Shown piece by piece: positions 1-8,221 of a stretch of 64,000 nt of DNA. The stretch covers positions 1,178,001 through 1,242,000 of the forward strand of contig NZ_JAQQKV010000001.1 of NCBI RefSeq assembly GCF_028550435.1, read 5' to 3'. Below the pieces are notes generated by a model. It searched no databases. It was given only the letters and a program-made list of their open reading frames with translations, and had not been told where the DNA came from. Each line of letters opens with the position of its first letter. Position 1 is the stretch's first letter. The translations under genes and the position numbers were made by a program. Source of the DNA: Asticcacaulis machinosus (lineage in GTDB: Bacteria; Pseudomonadota; Alphaproteobacteria; Caulobacterales; Caulobacteraceae).

Positions 1-292
1 GGGTCACGCCAGGTATCCGTTGAATCGATTCAGCCAGGTTGGCATCCGGGAATTTGGCCATGTCTTCGGCAACGATAGCGTCGACGATCCCGTCGTTGCG
101 CTTCTTTATGTTCATGGCGCTTTGAAGCGAGGCCCTGAAGCCTTGCACGACCACGGTTTCAATCTCTTCGGAACTGCCGGCATCACTCTCCTGCGCCTGC
201 ACAGAACCGCAGACCATTGCCAATCCCATCACCGCAGATGTGGCTAACAGACGTGATTTACGGCGAATTACCACCTTTTTGAGTGTCGACAT
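1..292 (-). CDS. TonB-dependent receptor, N-terminal part (cut by left edge)
   Basis: This is the first 97 codons of an outer-membrane TonB-dependent receptor; the rest lies beyond the left edge. The start is an ATG at 292-290 preceded by a GAGGA ribosome binding site. A signal peptide of about 32 residues ends in VQAQ. It is followed by a TonB-box-like ETVVVQGF and the beginning of the plug domain (KFPDANLAESIQRIPGVT), which is typical of the long Xanthomonas/Caulobacter receptors. It is divergent from the IclR gene. From context it probably imports an oligosaccharide for the same fucose/galactose locus (inference). Family assignment is firm; the substrate is unknown. Confidence 0.88.
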   Translation of the reverse strand, partial: MSTLKKVVIRRKSRLLATSAVMGLAMVCGSVQAQESDAGSSEEIETVVVQGFRASLQSAMNIKKRNDGIVDAIVAEDMAKFPDANLAESIQRIPGVT

Positions 293-327
293 GTGTTCCT
301 CATTTCCTGTTTTTGTGACGCATTTTT

Positions 328-363
328 GTTGCGCGCTTTTGGAAACAGCTTAAGACGCGCAAC
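328..363. promoter_or_regulatory. Inverted repeat between divergent receptor and IclR genes
   Basis: A perfect 8-bp inverted repeat, GTTGCGCG at 328-335 and CGCGCAAC at 356-363, is separated by 20 bp. It lies in the 235-bp region between the divergent TonB receptor and IclR starts. It could be an operator, for instance for the adjacent IclR protein, or a hairpin in the receptor leader. No binding data exist here, so the role is inferred only from position and symmetry. Confidence 0.3.
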
Positions 364-527
364 GGCGATTCCATTTCCTATATGAAACCTTATACCATCC
401 CCGCTAGTTTGCAACATCTTGATCCAACATGCGCAGAAAAGATTTTTCGTTGATGCAAAAGTAATACAATTTGGGATGCAGCGAGGACATCTTGCCAACG
501 GTTCGACAACCGAATAGTCATGGATTT

Positions 528-1337
528 ATGCAAAAGCCCGAGCCCACCTCCCGAACCTTGACGTCGGTAAATACCTACGCCGCCCCGGCCCTTGAAAAGG
601 GTTTCAACGTCATTGAATTGTTGGCGACCGAGCCGCAGGGACTTACGATTTCCGAGATCGCGACCCGGCTCAAGCTGAGATCCATTAGCGAAATCTTCCG
701 CGTCATCATCGTCATGCAACGCCGGGGCTGGGTGTTCCGTGATCCTAAGTCAGATAAGGTGACCGTGACCTACAAGGTTCTTGAACTGGCGTTCAGGGCA
801 ACGCCGGCGCAGGAACTAACCACGGTGGCCTCCCCGCTCATGCATGAACTCGCTCAGGACATTGATCAATCCTGCCACCTCGTGATCAATACCGGCATAC
901 GGGGGCTCGTTGTACTCCGACAAGAAACACCGGGCCCTACCGGCCTGGTCGTTCGTCTCGGGTCGGAAATTCCCCTGCTTCAGAGCTGTTCCGGACATGT
1001 GCTTTTGGCATTTGCCGACGATGCAAAACGCCATGAGGCCTTTGCCGGGGTCGACACAGAAACGGAGGCACATGGAGCGCTTCTTGACCGGCTCAATAAG
1101 GTCAGGCGTCAGGGGTACGAGCAAATGCCCAGCGCCCGGACGCGCGGGGTCACGGACATGAGTTACCCTATTTTCGGCTTCGATGGCACCATCGTCGCGG
1201 CCCTGACGGTGCCATTTCTTGACGTCATCGACGGCACGCAAACGGTCAAGCGCGATGACGCTCGCGTACGCCTGGCCGCCTGTGCACGGGCTATTTCCAG
1301 CAAGCTTGGTGACCGTCTTCCGGCCAACAATAATTGA
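528..1337 (+). CDS. IclR-family transcriptional regulator
   Basis: The product is a 269-residue IclR-type regulator. An N-terminal winged helix-turn-helix covers roughly residues 15-80 (EKGFNVIELLA, LTISEIATRLKL, then a wing). It is followed by the C-terminal effector-binding domain (about 95-260), which usually binds a small sugar acid or aromatic ligand. I chose the ATG at 528; a TTG at 471 would add 19 residues with no similarity to the family. The gene diverges from a TonB receptor gene and sits at the head of the fucose locus, so it is a plausible regulator of that locus, responding to a pathway intermediate (inference). Confidence 0.85.
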   Translation: MQKPEPTSRTLTSVNTYAAPALEKGFNVIELLATEPQGLTISEIATRLKLRSISEIFRVIIVMQRRGWVFRDPKSDKVTVTYKVLELAFRATPAQELTTVASPLMHELAQDIDQSCHLVINTGIRGLVVLRQETPGPTGLVVRLGSEIPLLQSCSGHVLLAFADDAKRHEAFAGVDTETEAHGALLDRLNKVRRQGYEQMPSARTRGVTDMSYPIFGFDGTIVAALTVPFLDVIDGTQTVKRDDARVRLAACARAISSKLGDRLPANNN

Positions 1338-1379
1338 TGTGTGGCAGACCTGCGACGAGCAGTCCTAAAGAAATCGGCC

Positions 1380-2615
1380 TTAGTCAAACAATCCGAGATT
1401 AATGATCTGTCCCATGGCGCGCTGCCCCGCGGGATTGGGATGCAGATTGTCACCGGTTTGCAGGCCAGTCGCCAGAACGGCCCGATTGGCGGGATCAGCC
1501 ACCGCCGCCGAAAAATCAATCAGGGCGTCAAAAGCGTTTGAAGTGCGTATCCATTCGTTGACACAAAGTCTGACAGCGTCTTTGTCCGGTGAAAAATAAC
1601 CCGCGCCCGCAAACGGCAGAATTTCAGCGCCATATACTTTTATGCCATGCACGTGCGCGCGCACGATCATCTGCCTATAGCCGGCAACCATGTCCTCGCA
1701 TGAGGCGAGTGGTGTATCGGCAGCCCCGTTTCGGCCGGGTCCGGACGCACCTATATCGTTGATGCCCACAAGAACAATCAGGTGGGTAGCCTGAGGTACA
1801 CTTAGAACATCGCGCTCAAACCGCGCCAGAACAGAGGGCCCGGTGCCGTCTGTCAGAATACGATTTCCGGAGATACCCGCATTGGCAACCGCATACGGCT
1901 TGCCACCTTTAATCAGGCGCTCTGCCAGAACGTCACTCCATCGGCACAGTCGATCATCAAATGTGCAATCCGGATCTGTGATTGAGTCACCGAGCGCGAC
2001 GATGGTGCCTTTGGCGGTCGGCGTGTGCACATCAATGCCCGTCACGAATGGGCTGTAAGCGGACGAGGACACGACGGGCATGTCAGCGATCTGGACGTAA
2101 TTGCCGGACGACGAAAACTGCGCCAGATTTTTGGGATCACGCCGCATCGTCGTAGCGGCGGTCGCCTCGGGCAAGTATAGGCTGACTTCGGCCACACTTA
2201 ATGGCGCAATTTCGACCGCAACCGGGTCACTGACCGCAATCGCGCCTGGTGGCACCGAATATCTGGCCTGCCCCGAAAACCGCACCGGTCGAATCTGGCC
2301 TCCACCAACCCGCACGCTAGCCTCCCCGATGACAAGAGGCTTTGATCCATATTGATTAGACACCCGAACCTGCACGGCATCGCCGCCGAGCGTAAGACGC
2401 AGCGACTGACGCACCGTGATATTTTCCAGTTTGTCAGCGCGGGTATCGGTGACATTGCGGGCTCCGGCACTGCCGGAACGCACCCACACGCCCGCCGGCT
2501 GAACCGTCCTGGCCTCGCCGCTCGCCGTCTCTGCCTTAGCACTCAGGCCCATGAGAAGACTCAATAGCACAGCGCCGACGAGCTGGGTTTCATGACGAAG
2601 CGGATGATTAAACAT
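1380..2615 (-). CDS. Secreted SGNH/GDSL-family hydrolase (probable carbohydrate esterase)
   Basis: The 411-residue protein has a signal peptide (residues 1-28, ending LSAKAE), an N-terminal beta-rich region (about 40-195) and an SGNH hydrolase domain. Visible catalytic blocks are GDSITD with Ser211, SGN with Asn251, GIND with Asn286, and DNLHPN giving Asp389 and His392. Start: the ATG at 2615 fits the signal peptide; an upstream in-frame start at 2702 would run into the preceding gene. It follows the aldo/keto reductase gene by 28 bp, so it is probably the last gene of the fucP operon. In a glycan locus it most likely removes acetyl or other ester groups from the polysaccharide (inference). 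Substrate not determinable. Confidence 0.82.
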   Translation of the reverse strand: MFNHPLRHETQLVGAVLLSLLMGLSAKAETASGEARTVQPAGVWVRSGSAGARNVTDTRADKLENITVRQSLRLTLGGDAVQVRVSNQYGSKPLVIGEASVRVGGGQIRPVRFSGQARYSVPPGAIAVSDPVAVEIAPLSVAEVSLYLPEATAATTMRRDPKNLAQFSSSGNYVQIADMPVVSSSAYSPFVTGIDVHTPTAKGTIVALGDSITDPDCTFDDRLCRWSDVLAERLIKGGKPYAVANAGISGNRILTDGTGPSVLARFERDVLSVPQATHLIVLVGINDIGASGPGRNGAADTPLASCEDMVAGYRQMIVRAHVHGIKVYGAEILPFAGAGYFSPDKDAVRLCVNEWIRTSNAFDALIDFSAAVADPANRAVLATGLQTGDNLHPNPAGQRAMGQIINLGLFD

Positions 2616-2643
2616 GGAGGCTCTCTGAGACCGAACGACGAGA

Positions 2644-3702
2644 TTAAAGTGAATTGGGACGATCTTTAGATGCGCTTGCCATATGGATCGGGGCTGGAAC
2701 ATCGTCCCGCATAAGTCCCTCTGAGATCAGATCGGCCCAAAAACCTGCCGGAATAGAAGTCTCCAACAAGCGCACCGTTGCCAAAACCTGGGAACGCCCC
2801 GACATCCCGCTCACGACCGAGGCCACAACCGGATGTCCTAATGGAAATTGCAAGGCGGCAGCGGCCAGCGGCACATCATGAGCGCGGGCAATAGCCTCTA
2901 TGCGGCGTACCCGCTCAATGATGCCTGGGGGCGGCGCATCATAATTATAATGGCCAATCTTGGGCCCGGAGGCGCCTGTTGCCAGTATCCCCGAATTAAA
3001 CGGAGCCGCGGCAATAACCGAGACACCACGCCGTTTGCATTCCGGCAGGAAGTGATCTAGCGGGGCCTGTTCCAGCAAGGTGTAGCGTCCAGCCAGCATG
3101 ACTACATCCAGGTCGGCATCACGCATCACATCCGCACAAATCTCCCATTCGTTGACGCCCAACCCTATAGCGCCGACTCGACCATCTGACCTCAACTCAC
3201 ACATGGCGCGGTATCCGCCGCTCAGGAACGCGCTGAGGTGACGCTGATGATCGGTGCCATGGGTCATACGACCGAGGTCATGGGCGAACAGAATATCAAT
3301 AGACTCTCGCTGGAGCCTGCGCAGGCTGTCCTCAAATGAGCGCATAACGCCGTCATAACTATAATCGAAGTGCTCCTCAAACGGATCGGCATCGACAAAG
3401 CCATGCCGGCTGGTACCCGGTGGCGGCGGTAAAATCGGCGTCAAACGGCGGCCAACCTTGGTCGACAGCGTGACATCCTGTTTAGGCACCGTGTTGCAGA
3501 CCGTTCCAAGGCGACGCTCCGACAACCCATGGCCATAGCGCGGCGCGGTATCAACATAGCGAATGCCCGCGCCAATTGCCGCATTGATAACCGCCTCGCC
3601 TGCCTCATCGCTCATAGCGCGATATAAATTACCAATGCCTGAGGCACCAAACCCCAGAAGGCTGACGGTGACGGTCGTCCTACCGATTGTGCGCAGTTGC
3701 AC
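2644..3702 (-). CDS. Aldo/keto reductase, L-fucose (D-threo-aldose) dehydrogenase type
   Basis: This 352-residue aldo/keto reductase shows the catalytic tetrad Asp51, Tyr56, Lys82 and His141 (DTAPRYGHG, STKVGRR, LFAHDLG). The FDYSYDGVMRSFEDSLRRL stretch resembles D-threo-aldose/L-fucose 1-dehydrogenases, which oxidise L-fucose to L-fuconolactone with NAD(P). It begins with GTG at 3702 behind a GGAGG site, 14 bp after fucP, so the two are almost certainly co-transcribed. With the mutarotase (7699-8052) it fits the first step of the non-phosphorylating L-fucose pathway. A different aldose substrate such as L-galactose, or pyridoxal, remains possible. Confidence 0.8.
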   Translation of the reverse strand: MQLRTIGRTTVTVSLLGFGASGIGNLYRAMSDEAGEAVINAAIGAGIRYVDTAPRYGHGLSERRLGTVCNTVPKQDVTLSTKVGRRLTPILPPPPGTSRHGFVDADPFEEHFDYSYDGVMRSFEDSLRRLQRESIDILFAHDLGRMTHGTDHQRHLSAFLSGGYRAMCELRSDGRVGAIGLGVNEWEICADVMRDADLDVVMLAGRYTLLEQAPLDHFLPECKRRGVSVIAAAPFNSGILATGASGPKIGHYNYDAPPPGIIERVRRIEAIARAHDVPLAAAALQFPLGHPVVASVVSGMSGRSQVLATVRLLETSIPAGFWADLISEGLMRDDVPAPIHMASASKDRPNSL

Positions 3703-3716
3703 GACACGCCCTCCGA

Positions 3717-5018
3717 TTAATGGCCATGACTACCGGTCAGCGCGATCTCGGCCTTCGGTGCACGCAGGGCATATAAGGCGATGACCGCAAAACAGATCGT
3801 CGTGACGACAAAACCTGCACGCATATGGCTCTGATCCGAGATCAGGCCCATGACAGCCGGTAGGGCGGCCCCGCCCACAATACTCATGACTAGCAGCGAT
3901 GACCCGGTCTTGGTCAGATTGCCCAGGCCCTGCACCGAGGTGGCAAAAATGGTTGGGAACATGATCGACATGAAAAAGCTAGACGCGGTCAGGGCATACA
4001 AACCATTAATGCCCCCGGATAGGACCGCATAAAGTGTCAAGGCCACATTGATCAGGGCAAATACGCCAAGGATCAGTCCAGGCCGCACGCGCGTCATCAG
4101 AGCTGTACCAGCGAAGCGCCCTATGGCAAAGGCGATCAGGGCGTAGTAGAGATAGTTGGCGGCCTCTTTTTCGGCCATGCCCAGTTCGACTTGCGCATAG
4201 CGAATGGTAAAGCTCCAAATTCCGACCTGGGCACCAACGTAGAAAAACTGAGCCACGACACCGAACAGAAAATGCGGTTTTGAAAACAGGCGCGCCACCG
4301 ATTGCCCAAACGTAATCTCGTCGCTGGAATCGTTCTGCGCGTCAACGTTGGCGGCGACCGGAAACTTCGATACCAGCACGAGAACAGCCCACAGCAACAC
4401 CACGCAGCCAATTATTAGGTAAGGTCCCTGCACGGCCTTGACCTCAGAGACGTAAAAAGCCTGTCGCGCGGCCTCTGACATGGCGCTGAGTGCCACCTCG
4501 TCATGCTCGATACCCGACAGAATGAAATGCTGGCCGATGAAGATCCCGCTGAGTGCGCCCAAGGGATTGAAACTTTGCGCGAGATTTAATCGAAAAGCGG
4601 CCTTGTCCGGGTCACCAAGCACAGTGATCAGCGGATTGGCCGAGGTTTCTAGGAACGCCAGACCAGATGCAATCACGAACAAGGCCCCCAGGAACCAGCC
4701 ATACTGATGATTGTCGGCGGCCGGATAGAACAAAAAGGCACCGGTGGCGTATAAGACTAGCCCCAAGACGACGGCGGCCTTGTAACCAAATCGGCGCATT
4801 ACAAACGCGGCTGGCAGGGCCAACAGGAAATAACCCATGTAAAAAGCAGACTGAACCAGACCCGACTGGAGATCGGTAAGGATGAAAGCTTTTTTGAACT
4901 GCGGGATCAGCACATCATTCAGGTTGTTGGCGATTCCCCAAAAAAAGAACAAACTCGTGATAAGGATGAGTGGCCAAAGAGCTGCAGCTCCCCTGCGTGT
5001 AGTCTGAGTGTTGTCCAT
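3717..5018 (-). CDS. fucP: L-fucose:proton symporter, FucP family (MFS)
   Basis: The 433-residue major-facilitator protein has 12 predicted membrane segments and closely follows FucP. NNLNDVLIPQF places Asp35 where E. coli FucP has Asp46, and FLETSANPL places Glu124 where E. coli has Glu135; both acidic residues couple protons to sugar in FucP. It is the first gene of a minus-strand operon with the aldo/keto reductase and SGNH hydrolase. The ATG at 5018 has an AGGCGG site. The 117-bp gap to the divergent zinc alcohol dehydrogenase must contain both promoters. It probably moves fucose released in the periplasm into the cytoplasm; related symporters also take glucose or galactose. Confidence 0.87.
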   Translation of the reverse strand: MDNTQTTRRGAAALWPLILITSLFFFWGIANNLNDVLIPQFKKAFILTDLQSGLVQSAFYMGYFLLALPAAFVMRRFGYKAAVVLGLVLYATGAFLFYPAADNHQYGWFLGALFVIASGLAFLETSANPLITVLGDPDKAAFRLNLAQSFNPLGALSGIFIGQHFILSGIEHDEVALSAMSEAARQAFYVSEVKAVQGPYLIIGCVVLLWAVLVLVSKFPVAANVDAQNDSSDEITFGQSVARLFSKPHFLFGVVAQFFYVGAQVGIWSFTIRYAQVELGMAEKEAANYLYYALIAFAIGRFAGTALMTRVRPGLILGVFALINVALTLYAVLSGGINGLYALTASSFFMSIMFPTIFATSVQGLGNLTKTGSSLLVMSIVGGAALPAVMGLISDQSHMRAGFVVTTICFAVIALYALRAPKAEIALTGSHGH

Positions 5019-5135
5019 TATTTCCGCCTGTATTGAGCGTCGCTTTGCACGACATCTGTGTGACCCGCACCTTAATGCGGCTTGCCAACTTTCACAAGCG
5101 GTAGTAACTGTCCGTTATGATTTTTAGAGGTTGAT

Positions 5136-6146
5136 ATGAAAGCAGTCATTTGCGAGGCCCCTCAGTCCCTGGGTGTCGATATCCGCTCAAAACCCGAACG
5201 CCGACCGGACGACCTGTTGATCCGTATTCGCCGGGTCGGATTATGTGGCACGGACTACCATATCTTTGCCGGAAATCAGCCATTTCTCGCTTACCCGCGA
5301 GTTATGGGTCACGAGTTGGCGGGAACTGTGGCTGAGACAGACGCGCGATCTGCCTTTCGCGAAGGTGATCTTGTGACCGTCAACCCATACCTGTCGTGCG
5401 GACAATGCATCGCCTGCCGAAAGGGCAAACCAAATTGCTGCGTCGATATCCGGGTACTCGGGGTGCACATCGACGGTGGCATGACCGAATATCTTTCGGT
5501 CCCGGAAAGTGCGGTTCTTGCCGTCGATGGCCTAACCTATGACCAGGCGGCTATGGTTGAATTTCTGTCGGTTGGAGCCCACGCGGTGCGTCGCGGCCAA
5601 ACGCAATTTGGTGACCGGGCGCTGATCGTCGGCGCGGGCCCTATCGGCGTCGGTGCCGCATTGTTTGCTGCCATGTCGGGCGCCGAGGTCACCCTAATCG
5701 ATACCAGCCCGCAGCGGCTAAGATACGCGCGCGAACGCGTCGGAATATCGAACACCGCGGTTGTAGATGAGGGCCTTGAGGCCTATTTGGTAGAACGCAC
5801 CGATGCAGAATTTTTCGACATCGTCTTTGATTGCACCGGTAGCGCCAAAGCTATCGAAAAGGGCTTTGGGTATGTCGCTCATGGTGGCCGCTATGTTCTG
5901 GTCAGCGTGGTAAAAGACACAATCAGCTTCGCCGATCCCGAGTTCCATAAACGTGAAATGCAACTCATCGGCAGCCGCAACGCGACGTCTGAAGATTTCG
6001 CGCGCGTCATCAGCGCCATCCGTGATGGCTTGATACCAACAGACGCCTTGAAGACGCACAGCTTCCCCCTGTTTGACCTGCCATCCGTCATTCCAGATCT
6101 CATCGCCAATCAGGGGTCGGTTCTCAAAGCCATCGCCGAATTGTGA
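5136..6146 (+). CDS. Zinc-dependent alcohol/polyol dehydrogenase (RspB/LgoD-like)
   Basis: This 336-residue medium-chain dehydrogenase carries catalytic-zinc ligands Cys37, His59 and Glu60 (LCGTD, GHE). The structural zinc is bound by Cys88, Cys91, Cys94 and Cys102. The Rossmann motif is GAGPIG near residue 166. It resembles the RspB/LgoD group, which includes L-galactonate 5-dehydrogenase. In this fucose locus it may oxidise a sugar acid such as L-fuconate, 2-keto-3-deoxy-L-fuconate or L-galactonate (inference). The ATG is preceded by AGAGG. It is transcribed divergently from fucP and converges on the GH29 gene. Confidence 0.8.
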   Translation: MKAVICEAPQSLGVDIRSKPERRPDDLLIRIRRVGLCGTDYHIFAGNQPFLAYPRVMGHELAGTVAETDARSAFREGDLVTVNPYLSCGQCIACRKGKPNCCVDIRVLGVHIDGGMTEYLSVPESAVLAVDGLTYDQAAMVEFLSVGAHAVRRGQTQFGDRALIVGAGPIGVGAALFAAMSGAEVTLIDTSPQRLRYARERVGISNTAVVDEGLEAYLVERTDAEFFDIVFDCTGSAKAIEKGFGYVAHGGRYVLVSVVKDTISFADPEFHKREMQLIGSRNATSEDFARVISAIRDGLIPTDALKTHSFPLFDLPSVIPDLIANQGSVLKAIAEL

Positions 6147-6161
6147 CACTCGAAAACCGCG

Positions 6162-7667
6162 TCAATGGGCGGCGGGGTCAGACAGTTTCATCCCTTCAAT
6201 CTTAAGGACATAGGCGTGACGGCCAGTCCTGGAACCGGGCAATGTCACGTTCATACCGGCATCATTTTGCGTGAACTTGACCGGCTGATCCGATCCGATC
6301 AGGGTTACTTGTTTGGCGCGACCAATATTCTGAGGCAAGGCCATCAGGTTGAGCGTATCCTCCGGCCAGGCCAGCAATATAGCGTAAAGGGTGTCACCTT
6401 TGCGGGTATAGCGAACAATGGAATCGTTATCCTGTTTCCAGGTCCGCGTGCCATAAATCGCCTCCCCGTTCACCTTCAGCCACCCCCCAACGTCACGCAA
6501 AACCGCTGCCTGATCATCAGGAATGGTCCCATCTGCCTTGGGTGAAATATTGAGCAATAGGTTGCCGCCGCGTGACACGTTTTCAATCAGACGATAAAGC
6601 ACCGCCTGCGCACTGAGATGGCCCATGCCTTCGACATAGCCCCACTTGTCGCCCAATGCGTCGTCAACCTGATACGGGGCCGTCTGCAAAGAAAACGGTG
6701 CCTGCCACTGACGCTCATAGTCCTTGACCGTGCCCTCAAGATAGGCATCCTTTTTGGTCGTCAGTGTGACCGGCCTCCCCCACGTTTCGGCGCTGTTATA
6801 ATAATAGGCGGCCAGACGCAGCTTCACCGGATCAAGAGATCTCGGGTTTATGCCATTATCAAACCATAGGAGATCAGGCTGGAACTTATCGATCTGCTCC
6901 TGCGTGCGCAGAAGCCACTCTTCCTGAAAGGCTTCGGACTGCGGCGCTTCGGCATTGTCAATAATCTCGCCCATGCCCGACGGCATACCCGTCTTCTGGG
7001 GTTGGGGTGGTCCGTAGAAATCGGCATATTTCGGGTCAAACAAATCCGTTTTCAACCCCTCTGTCGGGTACATGAAACCCCAGTGCTCGATACGGTGATT
7101 GGACACGCCAAACTTAAGGCCGCGCTTGCGAACCGACACCATCAGGTCGCCCAGGAGATCGCGTTTTGGGCCCATATCCTTGGCATCCCATTTCGTCAGC
7201 TTTGAGTCGTACATGGCAAAGCCATCATGATGCTCTGCGACCGGAATCACATATCTGGCGCCAGAGGCGACGAACAGATCAGCCCAGAGGTCAGGGTCAA
7301 ACCTTTCGGCCTTGAACTGTGGAATGAAGTCCTTGTAGCCGAATTTATCCTGAGCTCCAAAGCGCGTCTCGTGCAACTTGATCACGCCCGCGGTGCGGTA
7401 CATATGCCGTGGATACCACTCACTTTGTGCGGCGGGCACAGAATATACCCCCCAATGAATGAATAGCCCAAACTTTGCGTCTTTGAACCATTCCGGCACC
7501 TGATAATAGGCTTTCAAAGATGACCAGTTGGGTTGCACAGGCCCATCAGGAATCGGCTTAGCCGGCTGCTTTAGCACTTTTCGCGGCGGGGTCGGCGCCT
7601 GGCCTTGAGCCGGTATAGCCGACATCGCGAACCAACATGCGGTCAGCATAAGGGGAAGTGTTTTCAT
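6162..7667 (-). CDS. GH29 alpha-L-fucosidase 1
   Basis: The 501-residue enzyme has a Sec signal peptide (1-23, ending PAQGQ). The GH29 barrel begins at WFKDAKFGLFIHWG. The conserved EHHDGFAMYDS and GLKFGVSNH segments follow, and the nucleophile is Asp270 in LLWFDNG. The C-terminal 100 residues form the usual beta-sandwich. GH29 enzymes remove terminal alpha-L-fucose with retention; the acid/base residue cannot be fixed by eye. It starts 31 bp after the mutarotase gene on the same strand and has a GGAGG site, so the two form an operon. Its likely role is periplasmic release of fucose from imported oligosaccharides. Confidence 0.92.
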   Translation of the reverse strand: MKTLPLMLTACWFAMSAIPAQGQAPTPPRKVLKQPAKPIPDGPVQPNWSSLKAYYQVPEWFKDAKFGLFIHWGVYSVPAAQSEWYPRHMYRTAGVIKLHETRFGAQDKFGYKDFIPQFKAERFDPDLWADLFVASGARYVIPVAEHHDGFAMYDSKLTKWDAKDMGPKRDLLGDLMVSVRKRGLKFGVSNHRIEHWGFMYPTEGLKTDLFDPKYADFYGPPQPQKTGMPSGMGEIIDNAEAPQSEAFQEEWLLRTQEQIDKFQPDLLWFDNGINPRSLDPVKLRLAAYYYNSAETWGRPVTLTTKKDAYLEGTVKDYERQWQAPFSLQTAPYQVDDALGDKWGYVEGMGHLSAQAVLYRLIENVSRGGNLLLNISPKADGTIPDDQAAVLRDVGGWLKVNGEAIYGTRTWKQDNDSIVRYTRKGDTLYAILLAWPEDTLNLMALPQNIGRAKQVTLIGSDQPVKFTQNDAGMNVTLPGSRTGRHAYVLKIEGMKLSDPAAH

Positions 7668-7698
7668 AGAGCGCCTCCGGCGTTAGATAGTGTATCGT

Positions 7699-8052
7699 TC
7701 AAGGCTGTTCGAAAAGGGCATAAATCGTTTGCATGGCGACCCACTTCTCCCCGGGCTGGGCAAAGGGCAACGGCTTTTGAAACTCCCACATCAGCCGCTC
7801 CCACGCCTGCACGTCCTCTGACGCCATGTCCGCCGCAGCTTTGGCGGCCGGCGAAAAATCCGGCCCGACCTCCATGATCATAAACAAGCGATCACCAGCC
7901 TGCCAGATTTCCAATTCACGAATATCAGCGTCACGAATAGAGCGCGTTACCGCTAAAGGCACCTGCCCCGGCGCATGCCATGCCCGGTAGCGCGCAATCA
8001 AATCGGCCTCAGCCACGAGGTCCAAGGCCAGACAATGGCGTCTTATCGTCAT
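7699..8052 (-). CDS. L-rhamnose/L-fucose mutarotase family protein (RhaM-like)
   Basis: This small cytoplasmic protein of 117 residues matches the RhaM/YiiL mutarotase family (DLVAEADLIARYRAWH near the start; EIWQAGDRLFMIMEV and a WE..M..FQ..LP pattern later). Members interconvert alpha and beta anomers of L-rhamnose or L-fucose. The start was set at ATG 8052 behind AGGGAG; longer in-frame versions up to 8130 lack homology. It is the first gene of an operon with the GH29 fucosidase. With FucP and the aldo/keto reductase nearby, fucose is the more likely substrate (inference). Confidence 0.82.
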   Translation of the reverse strand: MTIRRHCLALDLVAEADLIARYRAWHAPGQVPLAVTRSIRDADIRELEIWQAGDRLFMIMEVGPDFSPAAKAAADMASEDVQAWERLMWEFQKPLPFAQPGEKWVAMQTIYALFEQP

Positions 8053-8221
8053 TTGACACTCCCTGTGTCCCCGAGACTTGGTGACGCGGCTATGCGGGCT
8101 GATCAACACATACCTACAAGCCATTGCCAAAGCTTACGCGACACGCTAGACTTTTATATAAGGCAGTTAATAGCGCAAATAAACGACGCTTATCAAATTT
8201 AAAATGCTTTGGGGCGGTGAT

